Made by a program: the position numbers and the translations under genes. Below, piece after piece: positions 24,002 to 32,017 of a stretch of DNA of 64,000 bases (its first letter is position 1; every line of letters starts with the position of its first letter). The stretch is from contig CAZZFA010000017.1 of assembly GCA_964653435.1 (NCBI GenBank), positions 1 through 64,000 on the forward strand, in the 5' to 3' direction. The notes beneath the pieces are model-generated. The model saw only the letters and a list, made by a program, of their open reading frames with translations. It ran no database searches and was not told the origin of the DNA. The stretch is from CAZMVY01 sp964653435 (GTDB lineage Bacteria > Planctomycetota > Phycisphaerae > UBA1845 > PWPN01).

Positions 24002-26163
24002 CTTGTAACGGCGGGCATCTCGGGTCCCTCGGGTTCACCCAGCGATTCGGCCGAAGGGGGCGCCTCTTCGGCGTCTCCGGTCCGGTCCTCCTGACTCCGC
24101 AGGAGGTCCAGGTCCTCCTGCAGCTCGTCGATTCCCGCGGGATCCGGCGGCGCTGTTCCCTCTGTCCGGCGAAGCAGCTCCCGGTACAGGCCCGCGCGGG
24201 CTTCGTAGGCGGCGACGATGCGATCGAGGTTGTTCTTCCGCCACGCGCGCAACTTGTGTTGGTGTTGTCTGAGCACCGAGTCGATGGCCCACCAGCATTC
24301 CCGACGGATGCGGCGGCGGAATGTCCGGTACGCCAGCCTCGGCCACCAGGAAACGATGAGCGAAGGACGCACGTCGGGGATCTCGGCCCAATCCGTGTCC
24401 TGAACCGGAGGCAATGGGCTCAGGAGGGCGGCACTATCCTCCACCTCATCCGCCCGAACATCGGGGAAGACCTCGGCCAGCGCCCGGACGGTCTGGGCGA
24501 GGAACCGACCCAGTTCGAGCAACTCTCTCCGAGCCGCCGACGCGCTTCTCACCATCGCCCGAAACGTGAACTGGGCCAAGAGCCCGGTACCGCGGTCGCG
24601 GGGGGCGGGCGTCCCACCCGCCGAGCCCAGCGGGTAGGGTGCCCGTCCCCCTTTCCCCGCCGCCCGTCGCGGTCGTCGGGCGGCGCGGATGACGGCGCGC
24701 GTAGCCACCCGCCCGATCGCCGCGGCAAGTTCGGCGTCCACCGGGTCGTTGTTTCGCTGCTCAACCGCCGCGATTCGCACGGATGCCGCCTCCAGGAGCC
24801 GCGCCGCCTGTGCCGTGTCGATTCGTTGCCGACCATCCGGCAGAGATCGGCGGTGATGGATCATGCCGCTCAGCGTGTGGATCGCCAGTTGCCGGAGGTT
24901 GGCGATCTTCCGCCGGATTGACGCGCGTGCCAGTTGCCGCTGGTTTTCCAACATCGGCCCGATCTGCTCCCTCATCCAGGCATCCGTCAGGCGCGTCGCC
25001 TCGCCGACCGTGCTAACGGGGTGTGCCTTCATGTGGAGCCCCAGGGATTCGGCGACGTGATGCTCGATGTACCGCGCCACGCGTTGCCGATCCGCTTCGG
25101 TCAGAAGGTCGGCTTTGCTCACCAGCACCATCGCGGGAATCGCCGCTTCGTGCAGCGCCTGCAGGATCGTCAGGTCTTCCTGATCCAGGCTGGAACCGGC
25201 ATCGACCAGCACGACGCCCAGGTCGCATCGGGGCAGATACGCCATCGTCTGGGCGGCGCCGCATGTGGCCAGGGAGCCGACGCCCGGCGTGTCCACGAAC
25301 ACGACGCCGTCGGGCAAGCGGGAAGAGGGGAAGAACACCTCGACGGCGGTCACATGCCGCGAGTTATGAGGGTTGCCCTCCTCGGTCACAAACTCCGCGA
25401 TCCGTTCGATCGGCAAACGCTGGGGGTTCGACAATTCAAAGTGGACCCGCAGCTCCGCCGTCTCCCCGCCTCGCAGCCGCGTGGGAACGGCCGTGACGGG
25501 CGTGACGCCGACGGGCAGCACATTCCGCCCGACGATGTGGTTGAGCAACGACGACTTGCCCGAACTCACGCGGCCGAAGAAGGCGATCTCCAACTGGGCG
25601 GATTCGATGCGCGACACGGCGGCCTCCAGCAAAGGCCGGAGTTCCAGCAGACCGCGGTTCGTGATGACCCGCTCCAGGGTGATGAGGGCCTCGCGGTCCG
25701 GCGGCGCCCCGTCCAGTCTGCTCAGTCGCTGCGACAACTCCTCTCCCTGCGCACGCCGGAGGTAGACATCCAGCGTGTTCGCCATCCGCTCCAGCTCCCC
25801 GCAGAACCTCGCGATCTCGGTGCTGCTCTGCGGGTCGAGGTCGCCGTAGCCGCGCAATCGCCGGGGTTCCATCTCCGCAATCGCCACGGAGATCCCGATG
25901 AGCCGGCATTGAATCGACCAGGCGGCGCTGATACGACGGCCGTCGGGGAGTATGTCGAGCCGCTTCAGGATCGATCCCATCTCGCGCCGTATCCGCCGGA
26001 GGTGGTCTCCGATGACCTTCCGCTGCATCGGCGGCAGGTCCAGCGCGTATTGCGAAAGAGGGGATTCGGCGCCCAGAGCAGCGAGCACCGCCTCGATCTC
26101 CGCCAGTTGGCCGTCGATGTGGCGGAATGTGTTGAGAATCGCCCGTTGATGGTACTCGTTCAC
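23998..26163 (-). CDS. Bacterial dynamin-like GTPase (A)
   Basis: This 721-residue protein starts with about 190 residues of helix, then a dynamin-type G domain: G1 GRVSSGKS (197-204), G2 threonine in VTPVTAVPT, G3 DTPG (290-293) and G4 SKAD (348-351). The rest is mostly helical with an Arg-rich stretch near 510-530 and a WWPRLAYRTFRRRIRRECWW segment around 620-640 that could contact membrane. Bacterial dynamin-like proteins bind GTP and remodel or repair membranes, and are often encoded in pairs; a second one is at 29975. It lies 33 bases after the zinc-ribbon gene and overlaps the CxxC/CxxH gene. Confidence 0.85.
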   Translation of the reverse strand: MNEYHQRAILNTFRHIDGQLAEIEAVLAALGAESPLSQYALDLPPMQRKVIGDHLRRIRREMGSILKRLDILPDGRRISAAWSIQCRLIGISVAIAEMEPRRLRGYGDLDPQSSTEIARFCGELERMANTLDVYLRRAQGEELSQRLSRLDGAPPDREALITLERVITNRGLLELRPLLEAAVSRIESAQLEIAFFGRVSSGKSSLLNHIVGRNVLPVGVTPVTAVPTRLRGGETAELRVHFELSNPQRLPIERIAEFVTEEGNPHNSRHVTAVEVFFPSSRLPDGVVFVDTPGVGSLATCGAAQTMAYLPRCDLGVVLVDAGSSLDQEDLTILQALHEAAIPAMVLVSKADLLTEADRQRVARYIEHHVAESLGLHMKAHPVSTVGEATRLTDAWMREQIGPMLENQRQLARASIRRKIANLRQLAIHTLSGMIHHRRSLPDGRQRIDTAQAARLLEAASVRIAAVEQRNNDPVDAELAAAIGRVATRAVIRAARRPRRAAGKGGRAPYPLGSAGGTPAPRDRGTGLLAQFTFRAMVRSASAARRELLELGRFLAQTVRALAEVFPDVRADEVEDSAALLSPLPPVQDTDWAEIPDVRPSLIVSWWPRLAYRTFRRRIRRECWWAIDSVLRQHQHKLRAWRKNNLDRIVAAYEARAGLYRELLRRTEGTAPPDPAGIDELQEDLDLLRSQEDRTGDAEEAPPSAESLGEPEGPEMPAVTR

Positions 26164-26196
26164 ACCAGCGCCTCCGCGTGTGCTTTCATGATTGCA

Positions 26197-26538
26197 TCAG
26201 CGGCTTGCGGTCCCCGGCTCCGGCGTCTGGGAGGCTTGTTCCTCCTCGACAAGTCGCCGGGTCAGCTCATAGATCTGTTCAGACCACCGCCGCACCTCGC
26301 TGTCCTTGCGGCGCCGCCGCCTCAGAAGACGGGGATCGGGCGGTCCCTGCTCGATCAACGCCTGGCGCCGCTCGTAGAGGGCCCGCCATATCGGATCGTC
26401 CGTCCGGAGTCGGATCGCTCCCCGGTTGAACTCACCGCAGCAACGGCAGTAGTACTCTTCGTGCTGGTATCCATCCGCGACAAAGTGCGAATGGATGCGC
26501 AGGACAGATCCACAAAGATGGCACTTCCCGAGCAACAT
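26197..26538 (-). CDS. Small zinc-ribbon protein of the dynamin operon
   Basis: A 113-residue protein with a zinc-ribbon-like N-terminus, C6xxC9 ... C31xC33C34 (GKCHLCGS, YYCRCCGE), then a charged helical tail with a poly-Arg run (RRRRRK). I use ATG 26538, which has AGGTGG-type sequence upstream. Another ATG at 26643 would add 35 residues but falls inside a strong hairpin (26642-26685). It is the first gene after the promoter at 26768-26796 and is followed by the dynamin-like GTPase. A role as regulator or adaptor is a guess. Confidence 0.65.
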   Translation of the reverse strand: MLLGKCHLCGSVLRIHSHFVADGYQHEEYYCRCCGEFNRGAIRLRTDDPIWRALYERRQALIEQGPPDPRLLRRRRRKDSEVRRWSEQIYELTRRLVEEEQASQTPEPGTASR

Positions 26539-26641
26539 GCAGTTCACCACCTGCTCTTGATGCCGCGACGTCGGGCGCCTGCCGGCACCCGGACGACTCG
26601 TTTCTGACCACGGGAATCCAGAAGGATCAGCTCGATCGGCC

Positions 26642-26685
26642 ATAACCCCGCTGGAACGCCGCGTAAACGCATCAGCAGGGGTTAT
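26642..26685 (-). other. Strong hairpin in the leader of the zinc-ribbon/dynamin operon
   Basis: On the minus strand ATAACCCC-T-GCTG pairs with CAGC-GGGGTTAT, a 12-bp stem with one bulged base. The loop contains a smaller GCG/CGC hairpin. No T-run follows, so it is not a simple terminator. It would bury the ATG at 26643. Confidence 0.55.
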
Positions 26686-26767
26686 CAGCCTGTCATGAGG
26701 CAGGCGGTTGGTCCAGGCCCCAATCGGCCCAGGACGTCGGCGAACCCCATCGCCGCACCACAGACGT

Positions 26768-26796
26768 ATTATATGATCGTGTGCATTCGTCAGCAA
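26768..26796 (-). promoter_or_regulatory. Promoter of the zinc-ribbon/dynamin A operon
   Basis: Read on the minus strand: TTGCTG (26796-26791), 17-base spacer, consensus TATAAT (26773-26768). Transcription would start near 26761, giving a leader of about 220 bases. Confidence 0.6.
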
Positions 26797-26891
26797 ACGG
26801 CGCCGATGGGCTGAGAGTCCGTTGAACAGGTCCCACTCGGCTGCCGGCGCCCTGCCGGCACCGTCCCGGCGGGGCGGTCTTGCAACGGTCC

Positions 26892-26920
26892 TTGCGTCCC
26901 GGGAAGTCGCGTGCTATAGT
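26892..26920 (+). promoter_or_regulatory. Promoter of the antiporter/dynamin B operon
   Basis: TTGCGT (26892-26897), 17-base spacer ending TGC, then TATAGT (26915-26920), an extended -10. Transcription would start near 26927, about 160 bases ahead of the antiporter ATG. It is back to back with the minus-strand promoter, about 95 bases apart. Confidence 0.65.
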
Positions 26921-26926
26921 ACTCGC

Positions 26927-27067
26927 AGTTGCTTTGGCGATGGAGTCCGCCATGAAACGGCCCTAGGGCCTAATGACTCCTACCGGAGTGATACTCGGTA
27001 GGGGTCATGTCGCAGCTCGTGCAAACGCTGTTACCCCACCGGGTGGATACCCCGGATGGGGTTTTTT
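26927..27067 (+). ncRNA. Candidate riboswitch/attenuator leader upstream of a cation/proton antiporter
   Basis: A roughly 140-base leader ends in a terminator just before the gene. It contains a long hairpin, 26973-27008, with ATGACTCCTACC pairing with GGTAGGGGTCAT through one G-U pair. A short CAGC/GCTG hairpin follows at 27013-27030, then the terminator. GGTAGGGGT (26997-27005) in the first hairpin can instead pair with ACCCCACC (27033-27040) in the terminator, one base bulged, which makes an antiterminator. Position and design fit a transcription-control riboswitch. Known classes upstream of antiporters (Li+, Na+) are the first ones to test; I cannot assign a class. Confidence 0.55.
27034..27067 (+). 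terminator. Intrinsic terminator in the antiporter leader
   Basis: CCCCA-CCGGG pairs with CCCGG-a-TGGGG (one bulged A, seven-base loop), followed at once by six T residues (27062-27067). It ends 22 bases before the antiporter ATG, so it would block the whole operon unless prevented. Confidence 0.75.
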
Positions 27068-27089
27068 GTTTGGATGGAGATCGTTGGAC

Positions 27090-28355
27090 ATGACGGACAT
27101 ATGGCTCACGGCGGCGCTCTGGCTGGGGCTTGCGCTCTTCGCGGCCTTGCTCTCGATTTGGCTCCGGGTGGCGACGGCGCTCTCCGAGATCGTCGTCGGG
27201 ACAGTGGCTCAACTCATCATCGGCTCGATCGCGGGGACCGCCGCGCTGGGGGCCGGTCAACCCTGGATCAGGTTTCTCTCCGGCACGGGCGCGATCGTCC
27301 TGACGTTTCTCGCCGGGGCGGAACTCGATCCGGTCGTGTTTCGCGCAAAGTGGAAGGAGGCCAGCATCATCGGTCTGGTCGCGTTTTTTGCGCCCTTTCT
27401 CGGCTGCGCCGCCGCTGCCTTCTATCTGCTGCATTGGGATCCGCGGGCGAGTTGGCTGGCCGGGGTTGCCCTCTCGACGACCTCGGTGGCCGTCGTGTAT
27501 GCGGTCATGCTGGAACTTGGTCTCAACAAGACGGACTTCGGCAAGGCCGTGCTCGCCGCGTGCTTCATCAATGACCTGGGGACCGTCATTGCCCTGGGGC
27601 TGATCTTCTCGCCGTTCACGTTCCGCACGGCCGTGTTCGTGGGCGTGAGTGTCGTCGTGTTCATCATGATCCCCTTTCTGACGCCGCGTTTCTTCCGGCG
27701 CTATGGGAATCGCCCATCGGAGCTGGAGGCGAAGTACCTGCTCTTGCTCCTGTTCGGCATGGGCGCCCTGGCCGCCTGGGCCGAGAGCGAGGCGGTGCTG
27801 CCGGCCTACCTGATCGGCATGGTGCTGGCAGGCTCGGTGGGCAAGGACCATGCTCTCGTCCGCCGATTGCGGACGCTGACCTTCGGCCTGCTCACGCCGT
27901 TCTACTTCATTCGCGCCGGCGCGTACGTGTCCGTGCCCGCTCTGATCGCCGCCCCTGTTATTTGCCTGGTCCTCTTGGGGGCGAAAATCGCGACCAAGTG
28001 CGTCGGCGTCTACCCATGCACCAGGGTCTTCAACTACCGCAAGCGCGAGGGCGTGTACACCACCCTGCTCATGTCCACCGGCCTGACTTTCGGTACGATC
28101 TCGGCCCTGTTCGGCCTTTCGCACAATATCATCTCGCAGAACCAGTATTCCTACCTTGTCGCGGCCGTCATCGGCAGCGCGATCATCCCGACGCTGATTG
28201 CGAATGCTTTCTTCCTCCCGCATTATCTGCTGCCGAAACGCCGGACGGGCGAAGAGGGCGAGGTCACAACGGTCCCGCCGGGCGCCAACCCGGTTCCGGT
28301 GCCGTTGACCGCCCTCACGACTCCAGCGAATCAAGTCGTGGCAGAGAAAGGATGA
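27090..28355 (+). CDS. Cation/proton antiporter, CPA (KefB/NhaP-like) family
   Basis: A 421-residue membrane protein with about twelve hydrophobic segments. Recognisable stretches are FLAGAELDP, ALSTTSVAVVYAVMLELGLN and the ion-site segment CFINDLGTVIALGL. The Asn-Asp pair (not Asp-Asp) in the ion site is typical of electroneutral exchangers (family knowledge). It should exchange Na+, Li+ or K+ for protons; which ion cannot be read from sequence. There is no C-terminal TrkA-N domain, unlike KefB/C. ATG 27090 has GGAG about ten bases upstream; the frame is open through the leader but that part is the RNA structure. The universal stress gene follows after three bases. Confidence 0.88.
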   Translation: MTDIWLTAALWLGLALFAALLSIWLRVATALSEIVVGTVAQLIIGSIAGTAALGAGQPWIRFLSGTGAIVLTFLAGAELDPVVFRAKWKEASIIGLVAFFAPFLGCAAAAFYLLHWDPRASWLAGVALSTTSVAVVYAVMLELGLNKTDFGKAVLAACFINDLGTVIALGLIFSPFTFRTAVFVGVSVVVFIMIPFLTPRFFRRYGNRPSELEAKYLLLLLFGMGALAAWAESEAVLPAYLIGMVLAGSVGKDHALVRRLRTLTFGLLTPFYFIRAGAYVSVPALIAAPVICLVLLGAKIATKCVGVYPCTRVFNYRKREGVYTTLLMSTGLTFGTISALFGLSHNIISQNQYSYLVAAVIGSAIIPTLIANAFFLPHYLLPKRRTGEEGEVTTVPPGANPVPVPLTALTTPANQVVAEKG

Positions 28356-28358
28356 CAC

Positions 28359-28775
28359 ATGCTCAAAAAGATCCTGGCAGCGTATGACAGCTCGAAATCG
28401 GCCGAGCGAGCGTTCGAGTTCGCGATCGAACTGGCCAAGGCGTTCAATGCGACCCTTACGGTCCTGTCCGTGGCGCGTCCGCCGGAACCGCCGACCATGG
28501 TGGAGACCTCCGCGCTTCTCGAAGCCGCCCAGGAGCAATTCGAGAAGGACTTCGTTCGACTCCGCGAGATAGCCAGGGCTGCCGAGGTGGCCCTGGAAAC
28601 CCAGGTCGTCGTCGGGCATCCCGCCGAACAGATCGTTTATCAGGCCGCCGAGCAGAAAGTGGACCTCATCGTCATGGGTCACCGTGGCAAGAGCCGGATC
28701 GAGCGGTGGCTGCTGGGGTCGGTCTCGAAGCGAGTGCTGAGCTACGCGCCGTGCGCGGTAACGATCGTGAGGTAG
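28359..28775 (+). CDS. Universal stress protein, single domain, ATP-binding type
   Basis: A 138-residue UspA-fold protein with KKILAAYDSSKSAERAF at the N-terminus, DLIVMGHRGKS and the nucleotide signature G-x2-G-x9-G-S (GHRGKSRIERWLLGS). ATP-binding Usp proteins often work next to ion transporters as regulatory subunits. It begins three bases after the antiporter stop, which supports regulation of that transporter by nucleotide or energy state (inference). Confidence 0.92.
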   Translation: MLKKILAAYDSSKSAERAFEFAIELAKAFNATLTVLSVARPPEPPTMVETSALLEAAQEQFEKDFVRLREIARAAEVALETQVVVGHPAEQIVYQAAEQKVDLIVMGHRGKSRIERWLLGSVSKRVLSYAPCAVTIVR

Positions 28776-28782
28776 ACGGTCC

Positions 28783-29421
28783 GTGAGCAGCCGCGAAAAA
28801 CACCTTCCCTTCTTTGCGGTGATTGATGCGGCGAAGCTGCCAGGCTGCATGCTTTGCCGCCTGGTCAGCGAGGCGACGCGGCAGCATCTGGAACACCTGC
28901 TGTATGAGAACGTCAACGACGCGGGCGTCAGGGCGCAGTGGCGCAGGGCAAGGGGGTTCTGTCACCGGCACGCATGGATGCTTGCGGATTCGCAGGATGC
29001 GCTCGGGATCGCCGTCCTCTACCTCGATCTGGTCGAGTCCTGCGGCGAGTCGGTCCTGTCGGAGAAGGCCGGGAGCCCGTGCACGATCTGCGACGCGGAA
29101 GCACTCGCGCTGCAGGGGCACCTTGGGACGATCGAGCAGTATTGCGATGATGCCGAGCTGCGCGCGGCGATCGATGCGTCGGATGGATTGTGTGGTCCGC
29201 ATCTGCGCGCCGTGTTGCAGCGCGTCCGCCATGCGGGCATGAAGCGGGCCTTCGTCCGTGCCTCGGAGACGGCGGTTCAGCGGCTCGGGGGCGAACTGAG
29301 GCGGCTTATCGAGAGCTTTGATTACCGGCGCTCGCCGCCGGACGACGAGCGCATCCGGCTCGCGTGGCGGCGGGCGATTGAGATGGTGGTGGGACACCGC
29401 GATGTCCCCGAAGCGACATAA
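28783..29421 (+). CDS. Protein with two CxxC...CxxH modules (paralogue B)
   Basis: A 212-residue soluble protein with the same repeated putative zinc sites as the protein at 23306-24001: C22xxC25 then C60xxH63, and C100xxC103 then C137xxH140, with 33 to 36 residues between half-sites. Motif context is also shared (GFCHRH / GLCGPH here, GPLCNFH / GLCVPH there). GTG 28783 lies seven bases after the universal stress gene. It overlaps the TPR gene by 20 bases. Together with the dynamin-like gene downstream, this repeats the pairing seen in the divergent operon. Function unknown. Confidence 0.8.
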   Translation: MSSREKHLPFFAVIDAAKLPGCMLCRLVSEATRQHLEHLLYENVNDAGVRAQWRRARGFCHRHAWMLADSQDALGIAVLYLDLVESCGESVLSEKAGSPCTICDAEALALQGHLGTIEQYCDDAELRAAIDASDGLCGPHLRAVLQRVRHAGMKRAFVRASETAVQRLGGELRRLIESFDYRRSPPDDERIRLAWRRAIEMVVGHRDVPEAT

Positions 29422-29836
29422 CGGCGGGCGGAAGCACCGGGATCCGCAGTTGGCCCGCGAGGAAGCCCTGCGGCCAAGCCGCTTCCTGGGTTACGACCGC
29501 GACCAGATGGGCGTGTATTTCCTCGGACGCGAGGCATTCGGGCTGGCGGAGTCGCAGTTTCGCCGAGCGGTATGGCTGAACCCGTACGAGCCGGCCTTCA
29601 AGGTGCATTGGGCGCTGGCGCTCATCAAGCTGAACCGCAAAGACGAGGCGCGCGAGCTTCTGCGGGATGTCCTGAGTCGGCGCAGGGACGACAAGCTCGC
29701 GAGCGACCTCTGGAAACGGTACTGGGCCGGGGAGGCGCTTCCGGAGGCGGATGCAGCTTCGCCCGGCTCGACGGCAACGTCTCGCGTGAGAGGCGGCCTG
29801 GCGTCGGAGGCGGGACACCGGGACGCGCCGCAATAG
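29402..29836 (+). CDS. Small TPR-like protein
   Basis: A 144-residue protein. A basic N-terminus (MSPKRHNGGRKHRD) leads into two TPR-like helical hairpins, roughly residues 38-72 (YFLGREAFGLAESQFRRAVWL, read as two helices) and 73-105 (ALALIKLNRKDEARELL). TPRs mediate protein contacts, so it may bridge the CxxC/CxxH protein and the GTPase. The C-terminal 30 residues are low-complexity. The start overlaps the end of the preceding gene. Confidence 0.7.
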   Translation: MSPKRHNGGRKHRDPQLAREEALRPSRFLGYDRDQMGVYFLGREAFGLAESQFRRAVWLNPYEPAFKVHWALALIKLNRKDEARELLRDVLSRRRDDKLASDLWKRYWAGEALPEADAASPGSTATSRVRGGLASEAGHRDAPQ

Positions 29837-29974
29837 CTTCGCGCCACGGCTCGGGCGACCGGCCCGCGCACTGCGCGACCCTGGACCGGCGGGTGCGGCG
29901 CCCGCGTGGATCACCGGAGGGCGCGCTTCGCCGGGCCAACGCCGGGTGTCAGGAGCCGATCCGGACACAGGGAC

Positions 29975-31777
29975 ATGAATACGCCGCAACAACTGGAAAC
30001 GAAGGCGTCGGACGCCGTGGATGGGGTCCGTCTGGCCGACTTCCTGCCGGATGCCGCTCGCCGCATCGGCGCGCTCGGCGCGGAGTTCGAGCCCGAGCGG
30101 GACCGGCTGGATGCTCTCCGGCAGCGGTTGCAGGAGGAGCGTTGTTACCTGGCCGTGCTCGGGCAGTTCAAACGCGGCAAGAGTACGTTGGTCAACGCGC
30201 TGCTCGGGGCGCCGGTATTGCCCGCCGCTGTTGTGCCGGTGACCTCCATCCCAACGTTCCTGCACGGCGGCGAGCAACTGGCAGCCCGGGTGGTATTCGA
30301 CAACGGCAAGCCGGAGGGGCGGTTCGGCGGGCCGGACGCGGGCGCGCTCGCCGAATTCCTCGCACGCTTTGTCGCCGAGAGCGCCAACCCGCACAATCGG
30401 CTGGGCGTCCGGCAGGTCGAAGTCACGTACCCGGCGCCGGTGCTGCGCCAGGGCGTCGCGTTGATCGACACGCCCGGTATCGGTTCCACGTTCCGTCACA
30501 ACACCGAGGCGACGGTCAACTTTCTGCCGCAATGCGATGCAGCGCTGTTCGTGGTCTCGGCCGACCCGCCGATCACCGAAGTCGAAGTGGAGTTCCTCAA
30601 GCTCGCGCGCCAGAAGCTCGCCCGCCTGTTCTTCATCCTGAACAAGGTGGACTATCTCGACGCCGACGAGCGCCCCGCCGCCGTCGCGTTTCTCCAGCAG
30701 GTATTGCGCGAACAGGTCGGTTTCACCTCGCCGCCGCCGATCTTCTGCGCCTCGGCGCGCCAGGGCCTGGCGGCTCGCCGGAATCAGGATGCGGCGGCCT
30801 GGCAAGAGAGCGGCATGGCCCGGATCGAGCACCGGATCGTGGACTTCCTCCTTACGGAGAAGACCGAGGTGCTGAACCGCGCGCTGGCCCGGCAGGCGGA
30901 GGACATCCTCGCCGCCGTGCAGCGCCGGCTGGAACTCACCGTGCGTTCGCTGCGGATGCCGCTGGCCGAGCTCGACGAGCGTATCCGCCTCTTCGAGAAA
31001 AGCGTGATCGAGATCGAAGAACGGCGCATCGTGACCCTGGATCGCCTGGCGCGCGATGAAGAGCGCCTGGCCTGCGCCGTGAAGGAACGCACGGAGCAAT
31101 TGCTGCGGCGGAGCCGCGAGTTCTTTCGCGGCGTGGTTCGAGCCAGTCAGGATCGGGACGGTGCGCGGTGGTCCGAAGAAACAGCCCGCGAGGCCATCGC
31201 CGCCGCCATGCCCGGTTTCTTCGAACGCGAGTTCGGCACCGCACACCGGCTCTGCGAGCAGGAATTGCGCGACGCCTTGTTGCCTCATCGGTGCCGTATG
31301 GAGGAACTGATCGCCTCCGTGCATCAGCTCGTTGAGCGGCTGTTCGACGTACCGTTCGAGCCCTCGCCGCCGGATACCTCGTTGGCTACGGTCGCGCGGC
31401 CGTACTGGCGGACCCACAAATGGAGCCTCCGCGCCCCCGGCGCGATTCCCGTGACCTGGATCGACCGGTTCTTCCCCCGGCGTCTGCGCCATGCCCGTGT
31501 GCGCCGGCGAATCATGGAGCAGGTGGAGTACCTTGTCACTCGCAACGTCGGCGACCTCCGATGGAGCATCCTGGAAAGTCTCCGCACGAGTGTCCAGAAC
31601 TTCCGCGAATTGCTGAACGACGGCCTCCACCAGGCCATTCGGGCCACGCGCGGCGCCATCGAGGTGGCCCGTCGCCGGCGAACCGACGACTCGGCCACCG
31701 TTGCCCCCGAGATCGCCCGCCTGGAATCGGCGGCGGCGGACCTTCAGTCACTCCGGAGCCGTCTGGGACCCCATTGA
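29975..31777 (+). CDS. Bacterial dynamin-like GTPase (B)
   Basis: A 600-residue protein with a shorter N-terminal helical part than GTPase A. The G domain shows G1 GQFKRGKS (63-70), G2 threonine in VVPVTSIPT, G3 DTPG (165-168) and G4 NKVD (223-226). A long helical stalk follows (about 300-450, EKSVIEIEERRIVTLDR), then a basic, aromatic stretch near 500-525 (PVTWIDRFFPRRLRHARVRR) that may touch membrane. ATG 29975 is the first start with homology; 138 bases separate it from the TPR gene. The order CxxC/CxxH protein - TPR - dynamin mirrors the dynamin A - CxxC/CxxH pair. A hetero-oligomer with GTPase A is plausible. Confidence 0.87.
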   Translation: MNTPQQLETKASDAVDGVRLADFLPDAARRIGALGAEFEPERDRLDALRQRLQEERCYLAVLGQFKRGKSTLVNALLGAPVLPAAVVPVTSIPTFLHGGEQLAARVVFDNGKPEGRFGGPDAGALAEFLARFVAESANPHNRLGVRQVEVTYPAPVLRQGVALIDTPGIGSTFRHNTEATVNFLPQCDAALFVVSADPPITEVEVEFLKLARQKLARLFFILNKVDYLDADERPAAVAFLQQVLREQVGFTSPPPIFCASARQGLAARRNQDAAAWQESGMARIEHRIVDFLLTEKTEVLNRALARQAEDILAAVQRRLELTVRSLRMPLAELDERIRLFEKSVIEIEERRIVTLDRLARDEERLACAVKERTEQLLRRSREFFRGVVRASQDRDGARWSEETAREAIAAAMPGFFEREFGTAHRLCEQELRDALLPHRCRMEELIASVHQLVERLFDVPFEPSPPDTSLATVARPYWRTHKWSLRAPGAIPVTWIDRFFPRRLRHARVRRRIMEQVEYLVTRNVGDLRWSILESLRTSVQNFRELLNDGLHQAIRATRGAIEVARRRRTDDSATVAPEIARLESAAADLQSLRSRLGPH

Positions 31778-32017
31778 CCGCAGCGATAGGGAAAGTCGTT
31801 CCGCAGGAACGGCGCGGTCGCCCGCGCCACGGCTGTTCGTTCTTCCAAGGGCCGCAGAGGGCTTCGTTCTGCGCCGCAAACGCCGCACACACCCGCCCGG
31901 GCTTCCGCTTTACCGGCAGCGTTTTTCCGGAGGCCGTTCCTGCGCGGAAGACCTCTCCGTCTGCGCGGCGACCGTCGCGCGCGGCTTGACGGGCCTGTCG
32001 CAACGCAGGTTGCGGAA

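Larger units (their letters stand above)
26539..27089. other. Divergent control region of the dynamin/antiporter island
   Basis: About 550 bases containing, in order, a minus-strand leader hairpin (26642-26685), a minus-strand promoter (26768-26796), a plus-strand promoter (26892-26920) and a plus-strand structured leader with terminator (26973-27067). No protein gene fits here. Confidence 0.75.

Noticed and set aside
29306..31630. A 774-codon open frame antisense to dynamin B
   Set aside because: Its translation is His/Arg/Gln-rich with no family resemblance, while the plus strand encodes clear GTPase motifs. Long antisense frames are expected at this GC content.
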